Shown piece by piece: positions 36,128-44,417 of a DNA stretch of 64,000 bases; the first letter of the stretch is position 1, and every line of letters starts with the position of its first letter. This DNA comes from Winogradskyella flava. GTDB taxonomy: Bacteria > Bacteroidota > Bacteroidia > Flavobacteriales > Flavobacteriaceae. The notes under the pieces are model-generated. The model did no database searches. It was not told the origin of the DNA and was given only the letters and a program-made list of their open reading frames with translations. The stretch is from NCBI RefSeq assembly GCF_014243395.1, contig NZ_JACLCP010000004.1, positions 279,192 to 343,191 of the forward strand, read 5' to 3'. A program made the translations under genes and the position numbers.

Positions 36128-37272
36128 TAGTTAACGTAGTCAACAATCTCAAGACCATAACCAATCATACCAACACGCTTGGTCTGTAATGCATTAGATA
36201 ATAACTTGAGTTTACTAATTTTAAGGTCATGTAAGATTTGCGCACCTATACCAAAATCTTTGGAATCCATAGGTATACGAGGCGCCTTAATCAATTTGCC
36301 ATCAGTTTGTTCACTTTTAAGAATAGATAGACGAGACAACAAGTTCATAGACTCTGCTTGTTGATTAATAAATATAATTGCACCTTTTTCTTCTATGTTT
36401 ATAGCATTGAACATATCGTCCAGCTTCTGATCGGCATTGTTGGTCAATGTACCAAGAATATCATTATTCACTAGGCTAGAATTAACGCGTGTAAGCACTG
36501 GTTCGTCAGATTTCCAGTTGCCTTTGGTCAGTGCAATATGAACTTGATCGTTGGTGGTTTGGAGATAAGCACGTAGTCTAAATCTCCCAAAGCGTGTTTC
36601 TATATCAAAGTCTTCTTTCTTTTCGATTAAGGAATCGTATTCCATACGATAGGCTACTAAGTCTTCAATGGAAACAATTTTGAGATCGAATTTTCTTGCA
36701 ACTTCCATGAGCTGAGGTAAGCGCGCCATAGTGCCATCTTCATTCATGATTTCTACAATGACACCAGCTGGTTCAAAGCCAGCTAATCGTGCAAAATCAA
36801 TTGCTGCTTCCGTGTGTCCGGTTCGTCTCAATACGCCACCTTCTTTCGCTACTAAAGGAAAAATATGACCAGGTCTTGCTAATTCAAATGGTTTAGTATC
36901 GTTATTGACTAAAGCTTTTATGGTTTTTGCTCTATCACTGGCAGAAATACCAGTGCTAACACCATTTCCTCTTAGATCCACGGAAACAGTGAAAGCCGTT
37001 TCCATAGGATCTGTGTTATTTCTTACCATCATGTTCAGTTCCAATTCCTCACATCGATGTTCCGTAAGAGGAGCACAGATTAATCCTCTACCATGTTTGG
37101 CCATAAAGTTGATCATCTCAGGAGTTACCTTTTCTGCAGCAGCTAAAAAATCGCCTTCATTTTCGCGATTTTCATCATCTACAACAATAATCACCTTGCC
37201 TTGGCGAATATCTTCAATGGCTTCTTCTATAGTATTCAAGCGTGTTTGGTTATTCACTGCGTTTGTTGTCAT
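36124..37272 (-). CDS. ribB: RibB with a degenerate GTP cyclohydrolase II-like domain (RibBX type)
   Basis: 382 residues. The N-terminal 3,4-dihydroxy-2-butanone-4-phosphate synthase domain (1-205) is intact: DDENRENEGDF, RRTGHTEAAIDFARLAG and EIMNEDG. It makes the four-carbon unit of riboflavin. The C-terminal part has the cyclohydrolase II fold, but where active enzymes have three zinc cysteines it reads VNSSLVNNDILGTLTNN, with none, and the RGIG-type catalytic arginine segment is absent. So only the RibB activity is expected, as in RibBX proteins. Last gene of the minus-strand block from tpx. Confidence 0.9.
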   Translation of the reverse strand: MTTNAVNNQTRLNTIEEAIEDIRQGKVIIVVDDENRENEGDFLAAAEKVTPEMINFMAKHGRGLICAPLTEHRCEELELNMMVRNNTDPMETAFTVSVDLRGNGVSTGISASDRAKTIKALVNNDTKPFELARPGHIFPLVAKEGGVLRRTGHTEAAIDFARLAGFEPAGVIVEIMNEDGTMARLPQLMEVARKFDLKIVSIEDLVAYRMEYDSLIEKKEDFDIETRFGRFRLRAYLQTTNDQVHIALTKGNWKSDEPVLTRVNSSLVNNDILGTLTNNADQKLDDMFNAINIEEKGAIIFINQQAESMNLLSRLSILKSEQTDGKLIKAPRIPMDSKDFGIGAQILHDLKISKLKLLSNALQTKRVGMIGYGLEIVDYVNY

Positions 37273-37307
37273 AAGCGTCCTCTTTACATGACAAAGATAC
37301 GCTTATT

Positions 37308-39293
37308 TTATTTTGTATTGGATTTCAGTAATTTGGTTATTTGGATCTTTTGGATGAAATAAAATACAAAATAAAGTGGCAGTCCTAACAGTAGGAATAA
37401 AACAGCATTCATGCTTTTATTTTCACCTAAGTGCTTATATAAATCGGAATGCCTTGCAAATGATTTAATTAATGCCATAATGAATATAACAAAGATAACG
37501 ATGCCAATAATGAAAAGCACATTACCTTCTGTTGGAAATTTGTTATTCTCCAATATTCTACCAGGAATCATAAATATTAATGCAATAACATATAGAATTA
37601 AGGCTAATTTAGAGTCTTCCTCATATTCATTTTTTAATCGAATCGTCTCTATATAATTCTGATCCGTAAGATTACCGGCAAGTTTTAGTTCTTGTTTTGT
37701 AACACCTCTTAGACTCAAAATTGAAATTGCGGAATTCTTATACTCAACAGTATAGTCAAAATCTCTATAGTTTTTAATTACATTAATCAGTTTATCGTTA
37801 TCATATTCCTGCAAAGTTTTAAAAGCTTCAGAATTCTTTTCTAATTCCAAATTGCTTTCTTCCAATGCCTTACTTTTAATACGGAAGAGCTTTTTAAGTG
37901 GGTTTAAAATGGTCTCAATTTCAAAAGCACCTTTGTCGTTTGTGGCTCTGGAAGTTAAATATACACTCAAAGGTAGCATCACAGCCGTAGAAAGCCATGA
38001 CCCTATAATTGGGCTAAACGTTCCTTTTTCCGCGCTATTCTTGGCAAAAATTCCGAAAAAATGATACGTTAAAAACAGTACAATAGCAATGACCATGGGC
38101 AAACCAATACCACCTTTTCTTATCAATGCCCCAAGTGGTGCACCAACAAAAAATAGTATAATACAAGCAAAGGCTAATACAAATTTATCATGCAAAGCAA
38201 TGATATGTTTATTGAGCCATATGGCTTTGCTTTCAAAATTTTTCTTATTCGAATCAATGATTTGGTTAGTGCTACTTGCAGAATTGGAGGCTAGATTTAA
38301 AATTTGCACCTTTTTCGAGGTGTCAAATAGATCTAAAATTTCACCAGTGTAAAGGGTATCTTTTTTTATGGGTTCGAAATTACTATTTAAGGCATTGTAG
38401 GTAGTACGATTAAACAAGGTTTTTGAGAGCACTTTGTGATCTTCTTTACGCCTATCTTCCAAGCTATCGATGGTATATGTTAACTGGTCTATATTAAGCA
38501 TAGAGTGGCGTCCCTTATAATTTTTCTCATCTAAATCTTCATTATTTAAAATCTCCAAGTCTACATTAATAATGTAGCTGTCAAAATAGCTTTTAGCATG
38601 AGGTCTATTGACGTTTTTTTGTCTGTCTTTATTTACTATTTCCTCATAATAGTTACCATTAATTAATTCGAGTTGAAGTACGTTTGAATTTATACTACTT
38701 TTTAGTTCTCCTTTTTCCGAAACAATGACTTTATAATTGCCATTTTTGGATGTATTCTTGTCATGAATAACAACACTCTCTAAAAATTGCCCTCTATCTC
38801 CAGTTTTCTTTTCAACCTTAATATTGATATCTCCAATCTCATTGAATTGGCCTTCTGCAATAGCGAGTGCAGGTTTTACCTTAGCAATATTTCGTCTTAA
38901 ATTATAGAAGTTGTATTCTCCCCAAGGAATCACGTTGTTGGCAAAGAAGAAACAGGCAATTCCTAGTCCAACAATAAATACGCTAAGACTACGCATGGCA
39001 CGTTGTAGAGAAATACCTGTGGATTTCATCGCGGCAAACTCATAATTTTCTGCAAAGTTACCGAAGACCATAATTGACGACAATAGAATCGTTAATGGTA
39101 CTACCAAAGGGATAAGTTTTGGCATGTAATACAAAATGAATTTTGCAGTTACGGAAACATCCAAATCCTTGCCCGCGAGTTCAGCGATGTAGAGCCAAAC
39201 ACCTTGTAGAACAAAGATGAACATGAATATAATAAAGACGCTAAAAAACGTCCTTAAGAATGTGATAAGTATGTACCTATCTAATATTTTCAC
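37308..39293 (-). CDS. LptF/LptG-family LPS transport permease
   Basis: 661 residues. The N-terminus MKILDRYILITFLRTFF and the membrane cluster in the first 120 residues (FENYEFAAMKSTGIS-like segment AENYEFAAMKSTGI) are typical of YjgP/YjgQ permeases. A periplasmic domain follows (about 125-330), then more helices, and a long extra C-terminal region (about 450-661) with two helices. LptF/G with LptB extracts LPS from the inner membrane. It is larger than the enterobacterial form because of the extra C-terminal part. It lies 17 bases after lolA. Confidence 0.88.
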   Translation of the reverse strand: MKILDRYILITFLRTFFSVFIIFMFIFVLQGVWLYIAELAGKDLDVSVTAKFILYYMPKLIPLVVPLTILLSSIMVFGNFAENYEFAAMKSTGISLQRAMRSLSVFIVGLGIACFFFANNVIPWGEYNFYNLRRNIAKVKPALAIAEGQFNEIGDINIKVEKKTGDRGQFLESVVIHDKNTSKNGNYKVIVSEKGELKSSINSNVLQLELINGNYYEEIVNKDRQKNVNRPHAKSYFDSYIINVDLEILNNEDLDEKNYKGRHSMLNIDQLTYTIDSLEDRRKEDHKVLSKTLFNRTTYNALNSNFEPIKKDTLYTGEILDLFDTSKKVQILNLASNSASSTNQIIDSNKKNFESKAIWLNKHIIALHDKFVLAFACIILFFVGAPLGALIRKGGIGLPMVIAIVLFLTYHFFGIFAKNSAEKGTFSPIIGSWLSTAVMLPLSVYLTSRATNDKGAFEIETILNPLKKLFRIKSKALEESNLELEKNSEAFKTLQEYDNDKLINVIKNYRDFDYTVEYKNSAISILSLRGVTKQELKLAGNLTDQNYIETIRLKNEYEEDSKLALILYVIALIFMIPGRILENNKFPTEGNVLFIIGIVIFVIFIMALIKSFARHSDLYKHLGENKSMNAVLFLLLGLPLYFVFYFIQKIQITKLLKSNTK

Positions 39294-39310
39294 ATATATG
39301 GGTTTAAACC

Positions 39311-39952
39311 TTAATCGATCTTGTTGATAAAGTAATCGCTATACTTACTTTCGTCAAATGTAAATAAGGTTTTTGAGATAGGCTCGTCCGTTTTAAAAGA
39401 ATTAACGGTTAATGTGGTTTTTGTACCATTTTTACCAACTTCGATTAAATTGTAGATATGTTTTGTTGTAGCGTCTATTCCTAATAAGACATGCTTTATT
39501 TCAGAATTGGTGTCTATAGGACTTAACTTTACGTATTGAATTTTTCTTCCCTTTACGTTTTGAATAATATCCATTTTGTAAGCGTACCCGTCTTCATAGA
39601 ACGATAACATTTTACTTGGAGTAATGGTGCCTTCATCTTCTGTGTTATCTGAAGAAATAGTGACTTCTTCATCCTCTGGGCTAATGGTGTATAGGGTCTT
39701 ACCATCAAAGATTCTCGTAACACCTAAAATATTAAGTTTGTATTTTTCGCCTTCAATCACCACATCACCTCGAGTTTCTTGCTTTATGTTTTCACTGATG
39801 TTGTTCAATTCGTATTTAAAATCCAAACTGATGTTTTTGTACGCCTTTATCTTATTGCTCACTTCTGTCAATAATGCTTCTGCTTTTGCATCACTTTGAG
39901 CGAAGCCTATCATTCCCAACGCCAAAAATGTTATTATAAATAATCTTTTCAT
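39311..39952 (-). CDS. lolA: LolA-like outer-membrane lipoprotein carrier
   Basis: 213 residues with a signal peptide ending at about residue 18 (MIGFAQ). The segments KNISLDFKYEL and GDVVIEGEKYKLNILG and the later LTVNSFKTDEPI fit the open barrel of LolA, which ferries lipoproteins through the periplasm. Its place between ftsK and the lptF gene is a conserved flavobacterial order as I know it. Probably co-transcribed with both. Confidence 0.85.
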   Translation of the reverse strand: MKRLFIITFLALGMIGFAQSDAKAEALLTEVSNKIKAYKNISLDFKYELNNISENIKQETRGDVVIEGEKYKLNILGVTRIFDGKTLYTISPEDEEVTISSDNTEDEGTITPSKMLSFYEDGYAYKMDIIQNVKGRKIQYVKLSPIDTNSEIKHVLLGIDATTKHIYNLIEVGKNGTKTTLTVNSFKTDEPISKTLFTFDESKYSDYFINKID

Positions 39953-40060
39953 TTTATGTAAGTCTTTATTTTATTGTTTTTCTCTTGTTTATTTTTATAA
40001 CAGACAGAGGACTAGCTTTAATATTATTTATTGCAACTGATCTTCTCTTGCCAAATGCCA

Positions 40061-42478
40061 TTATGAACTTTCATTTTCTAAAAGTTGGTCCAAAGCTACT
40101 AAATCTGGCACTAATACTTGTCTGGCTTTACTGCCTTCAAAAGAACCTACAATTCCTGCAGCTTCTAACTGATCTATAATTCGACCCGCTCTGTTGTAAC
40201 CCAATTTTAGTTTTCTCTGTAATAAGGACGCTGAACCTTGTTGTGCTGTAACAATGATTTCAGCAGCTTCTCTAAACAACTTGTCTCTGTCTGAGATATC
40301 TATATCAAGATTTGTGCCACCTTCCTCGCCAACATATTCGGGTAACAAGTGCGCATCTGGATAAGCTTTTTGTGAACCAATAAATTCCGTGATTTTTTCA
40401 ACTTCAGGAGTATCAACAAAGGCACATTGAATACGAATTAAATCATTGCCTTGTGTGTAGAGCATATCACCACGTCCAATAAGTTGATCAGCACCAGAAC
40501 CATCTAAAATGGTGCGTGAATCAATCTTGCTGGTTACTCTAAATGCAATACGCGCTGGGAAGTTTGCTTTTATAATACCTGTAATTACGTTTACGGATGG
40601 TCGTTGTGTGGCAATAATTAAATGTATACCAATAGCACGTGCTAATTGCGCCAATCTGGCTATTGGTGTTTCTACTTCCTTACCAGCCGTCATTATTAAA
40701 TCAGCGAACTCATCAACAACCAAAACGATATATGGTAAAAAGGCGTGACCGTCATTTGGGTTTAATTTTCGAGCCTTGAACTTAGCGTTATATTCTGCGA
40801 TATTTCTACAAAAGGCATTTTTAAGCATTTCATAGCGATTATCCATTTCTATACAAAGCGAATTCAGCGTATTAATTACCTTGGTGTTATCTGTAATGAT
40901 GGCATCTTCGCTATCTGGAAGCTTGGCTAAATAGTGACGCTCAATCTTATTGAATAGTGTGAGCTCTACTTTTTTCGGGTCAACAAGTACAAATTTGACT
41001 TCGGCGGGATGTTTCTTGTATAATAACGACGTCAATACAGCATTTAAACCAACGGACTTACCTTGACCTGTAGCTCCAGCCATAAGCAAATGAGGCATTT
41101 TTGCTAAATCCACTACAAAGGTTTCATTACTAATAGTTTTACCAAAAGCAATTGGCAATTGCATTTTGGACTGCTGAAATTTCTGCGAAGCAATAACTGA
41201 TCGCATGGATACGATAGTGGCATTTTTATTCGGTACCTCAATACCTATAGTTCCTTTTCCAGGTATCGGAGCAATAATACGTATACCTAACGCTGCTAAA
41301 GAAAGTGCGATATCGTCTTCGAGATTTTTTATTTTGGAAATTCTTATACCTGCATCTGGTACAATCTCATACAAGGTCACAGTAGGTCCAATAGTCGCTT
41401 TAATGCTACTTATACCAATCTTATAATTGAGCAGTGTTTCTACAATCCGGTTTTTATTTTCTTCTAATTCTTCTTGATCGATAGAGATACCTTCGTTATC
41501 ATACTTTTTTAATAAGTCTAAAGGTGGAAATTGATAGTTGCCCAATTCTAACGTTGGATCAAATAGTCCAAAATCTTCAACTAATTTATCGGCCAAGTTA
41601 TCTGTTTCGGATTTTTCTTCTTTAGTGGCTTCAACTTCAACTTTTAATTCTGGAATGTCAACTGTTTTCTCAACAGGTTTCTTGTCCACTTCCATTTTTA
41701 GGGTATCAGTCTTTACTTTTGGTTTTGGCTGACTATCTTCTGTAGGTTCCGATTTATCAAGCGGAATCTCATAAGCGGATTTTATGGCTTCAGCTTCTTC
41801 GGTTAAGCTATTGTCAATAATAACAGCAGTGTCCTCATCATTTGACTGAAACGTCACATCATCTTTAATATCGCGTTTCGCGCGCTTAAAAAGATTTACA
41901 AATGTATCTCCAGTAAGCTTAAAACGAATGGCCAAATAGGTGATGAGACCAAAGAGTAGAAGCAGTGCCACCCCTATCTTACCTATATAATCTTGAAAGA
42001 AATGATTCATTTCAAATCCTATAGTTCCACCAAGGATATCATATTTGTGGGTGAAGAAGCCAAAGAAAATAGATAGCCAAATGACGATTAAAGTACCCCA
42101 AATCCAATGTTTTCTTAGTTTTCCTTTTTTGAGATTCAATGTCACATAAATTCCGGAAAGAAAAATTAAGCCAGCAAAAATAAATGATGGTATTCCGAAC
42201 CCCTTGATTATAAAAAATTCGCTTACCCAAGCACCTAATTGACTTGCCCAATTCTTGTAGGCGTCTGAACGTTCTGGGAAATTAGTTAAGACACTCTGAT
42301 CTTCCTTACCTGTGAAAATATACGATACAAACGAAATAAAAAGAAGCACACCTAAAATTATCAACAAGCTTCCAAAAACGAGCTTTTGTTGATCGGATAA
42401 CTTAAACGACAGCTTTTTTGATTTTGCCTTAGGTTTAGCCTTGGTTCTCGTATTTTTTTTTGTGGTTTTTTTTGCCAT
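40061..42478 (-). CDS. ftsK: FtsK/SpoIIIE DNA translocase
   Basis: 805 residues. A lysine-rich N-terminus is followed by four membrane helices (about 28-180), an acidic linker, then the motor: Walker A GATGQGKSVGLN, Walker B YIVLVVDEFADLI, and IIATQRPSVNVITG. The C-terminal winged-helix gamma domain (LLQRKLKLGYNRAGRIIDQL) recognises KOPS-like sequences. It anchors at the division septum and pumps chromosome ends for dimer resolution. Downstream lolA follows after 108 bases. Confidence 0.96.
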   Translation of the reverse strand: MAKKTTKKNTRTKAKPKAKSKKLSFKLSDQQKLVFGSLLIILGVLLFISFVSYIFTGKEDQSVLTNFPERSDAYKNWASQLGAWVSEFFIIKGFGIPSFIFAGLIFLSGIYVTLNLKKGKLRKHWIWGTLIVIWLSIFFGFFTHKYDILGGTIGFEMNHFFQDYIGKIGVALLLLFGLITYLAIRFKLTGDTFVNLFKRAKRDIKDDVTFQSNDEDTAVIIDNSLTEEAEAIKSAYEIPLDKSEPTEDSQPKPKVKTDTLKMEVDKKPVEKTVDIPELKVEVEATKEEKSETDNLADKLVEDFGLFDPTLELGNYQFPPLDLLKKYDNEGISIDQEELEENKNRIVETLLNYKIGISSIKATIGPTVTLYEIVPDAGIRISKIKNLEDDIALSLAALGIRIIAPIPGKGTIGIEVPNKNATIVSMRSVIASQKFQQSKMQLPIAFGKTISNETFVVDLAKMPHLLMAGATGQGKSVGLNAVLTSLLYKKHPAEVKFVLVDPKKVELTLFNKIERHYLAKLPDSEDAIITDNTKVINTLNSLCIEMDNRYEMLKNAFCRNIAEYNAKFKARKLNPNDGHAFLPYIVLVVDEFADLIMTAGKEVETPIARLAQLARAIGIHLIIATQRPSVNVITGIIKANFPARIAFRVTSKIDSRTILDGSGADQLIGRGDMLYTQGNDLIRIQCAFVDTPEVEKITEFIGSQKAYPDAHLLPEYVGEEGGTNLDIDISDRDKLFREAAEIIVTAQQGSASLLQRKLKLGYNRAGRIIDQLEAAGIVGSFEGSKARQVLVPDLVALDQLLENESS

Positions 42479-42530
42479 TTTATGCCGAATTCATTTCGGT
42501 AACTATTTTCCGAAAAACCGGAAATCTATT

Positions 42531-43307
42531 TTACTCGTAATCTTTAGCTTTTTTGGAAATACCATTGACGTAAGCATCAATTATTTTTAATTCTTTTGCT
42601 AACTGACAACCCTCAAAACTGTTAATATCTTCGTAGGTTATGCTGGAGTTATAGAATTCTAAATATTGATTTGCCAAAGGTAAATACGACCAATGCCATT
42701 TTTCTAAACTATATCCTGTTCTACCATTTTCTTTATCGGTATAGACTTGATAAAAACCAAATGCATTGGCATGGGTTTTAAGCCATTCATAAGCCATAAA
42801 TCCTTTTCCGCTGTTAAAATACGAATTATTTAAACTATTCAAATCCATATCTGTTCCCCAATGATGTCTCGAAGAACTTGGCATGGAACTATATTCTAAG
42901 ATTTTCAACGCACGATCAATAGGTTTTAAATCTTTATACCTTTTCCATTTACGTTCCCAAATCGCTTTTTGTTCATTGAAATTTCGTGTTCCTGATAGTA
43001 TTTTTAATTCAATACCATCTTTATTTGCTGAGTCCACCATTTGAAGAAAAGCTTTGTAAACTTGACTATTTAGATAAATCTCTTTTGTTGAAAATTCTGG
43101 ACTTACTTTTACAAAAGTAGAGTCACTTTTATAATCGAACTTTCCTAGAACAAATGCTCTCGAGATCATTAATGTATCAATTTGCCTTGTAGGTTTTATA
43201 GTGTCCTTTTGAATTTCCTCAAAGTCAATGACAGCAGTGTCCTTTGTTTTAGTATTGCAGCTAGAGATTATTAAACTTATAACAATAAATATCAGTAGTT
43301 GCTTCAT
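42531..43307 (-). CDS. M15 family D-Ala-D-Ala carboxypeptidase-like lipoprotein
   Basis: 258 residues with a lipobox (FIVISLIISSC). The VanY/LdcB-type metal-binding segment SSRHHWGTDMDLN carries the histidine and aspartate ligands, and the second histidine is in LEKWHWSYLP. Such enzymes trim cell-wall peptides. It lies 52 bases upstream of ftsK and 68 bases after dgkA, which fits a cell-envelope and division operon. Confidence 0.87.
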   Translation of the reverse strand: MKQLLIFIVISLIISSCNTKTKDTAVIDFEEIQKDTIKPTRQIDTLMISRAFVLGKFDYKSDSTFVKVSPEFSTKEIYLNSQVYKAFLQMVDSANKDGIELKILSGTRNFNEQKAIWERKWKRYKDLKPIDRALKILEYSSMPSSSRHHWGTDMDLNSLNNSYFNSGKGFMAYEWLKTHANAFGFYQVYTDKENGRTGYSLEKWHWSYLPLANQYLEFYNSSITYEDINSFEGCQLAKELKIIDAYVNGISKKAKDYE

Positions 43308-43375
43308 TTTAAAAAATACGAGTTCGCAAAGGCTTATAATTGCACTTATGTAACGCTTGTTTAATGAGTTTGGTA

Positions 43376-43744
43376 TTAAAAAAACTTAGGTAAATAAATG
43401 ATCGCTGCAATAATCACTGCCACAATTGAAGCAATAAAAACGGCACCAGCGGAGATATCTTTAATGAGTCCAATCTTTGGATGATGCTCTGGATGAATAA
43501 AATCTGCTATATATTCAATAGCAGTGTTTATACCTTCGATACTCATTACCAATCCTATCATGGCGACTTGGGCAATCCATTCTGTTGCAGAAATATCAAA
43601 ATAAAAACCGGCAATAGTCACAACGACGGCTATAAAGACTTGTATTTTAATACTAGACTCGGTTTTTACAAGAATAAGCATGCCTTTAAATGCATAGCCT
43701 ACACTCTTGAGCCTATTGATAATAAAAGGTTCCTTTTTTTGCAT
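43376..43744 (-). CDS. dgkA: Diacylglycerol/undecaprenol kinase family protein
   Basis: 122 residues from ATG 43744 (the preceding TTG codon is not needed). Three membrane helices; the DgkA signature is VMSIEGINTAIEYIADF followed by KDISAGAVFIASI. The family phosphorylates lipid alcohols; in many bacteria outside the enterics undecaprenol is the likely substrate. It starts 37 bases after tpx ends. Confidence 0.9.
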   Translation of the reverse strand: MQKKEPFIINRLKSVGYAFKGMLILVKTESSIKIQVFIAVVVTIAGFYFDISATEWIAQVAMIGLVMSIEGINTAIEYIADFIHPEHHPKIGLIKDISAGAVFIASIVAVIIAAIIYLPKFF

Positions 43745-43780
43745 CAACTTGTATTGAGAAGTGTCCTATGGTGACTTTGA

Positions 43781-44281
43781 TTACTTTAAAGCGTCTAAAG
43801 CCGCCTCGTAATTAGGTTCGTCAGCAATCTCGGAAACTTGTTCTGTGTGTAACACAGTACCATCTGTATCAATAACAACTATGCAACGTGACAATAAAGT
43901 TTCAAATGCGCCAGTTTTAAAGGTTACGCCATATTCATCTCCAAAGCGACCTGTTTTATAGTCTGAAAGACTTTCAACATTTTCAATACCTTCAGCGCCA
44001 CAAAAACGAGCCATTGCAAATGGTAGGTCCTTAGAGATACATAAGACTTTAGTGTTTTCTAATTGGCTAGCCTTTTCATTGAATGTTCTAATAGACTGAG
44101 CACAAGTACCTGTATCAACACTTGGGAAAATATTAAGTACTAATCTAGCATCTGCAAATTCAGAATTTGCTTTATCTGATAAATCAGTAGCAGTAAGTTT
44201 AAAATTAGGTGCTTTGCTACCAACTTCTGGTAAATTTCCTATAGTTTCTACTGGAGTTCCTCCTAGTGTTACGTTTGCCAT
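43781..44281 (-). CDS. tpx: Thiol peroxidase
   Basis: 166 residues. The atypical 2-Cys peroxiredoxin has its peroxidatic Cys60 in SVDTGTCAQS and resolving Cys94 in MARFCGAEG; Thr and Arg of the active site are in place. It reduces lipid and hydrogen peroxides using thioredoxin. First gene of the minus-strand block tpx-dgkA-M15-ftsK-lolA-lptF-ribB. Confidence 0.95.
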   Translation of the reverse strand: MANVTLGGTPVETIGNLPEVGSKAPNFKLTATDLSDKANSEFADARLVLNIFPSVDTGTCAQSIRTFNEKASQLENTKVLCISKDLPFAMARFCGAEGIENVESLSDYKTGRFGDEYGVTFKTGAFETLLSRCIVVIDTDGTVLHTEQVSEIADEPNYEAALDALK

Positions 44282-44363
44282 GTTATGATGTTTTAATTTT
44301 TGTTAAAAATAAAAAAAGGGTTTGTGATAATTGTGAATAAAATGATAATGTTTCCAACAAAAA

Positions 44364-44394
44364 AGCCATATTATAAGGTGTGAATAATATGGCT
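44364..44394 (-). terminator. pheT terminator
   Basis: AGCCATATTAT (44364-44374) pairs with ATAATATGGCT (44384-44394). On the minus strand the stem is followed by six T. It lies 24 bases after the pheT stop. Confidence 0.85.
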
Positions 44395-44417
44395 AAATTT
44401 TTACTTTATGAGTAACT

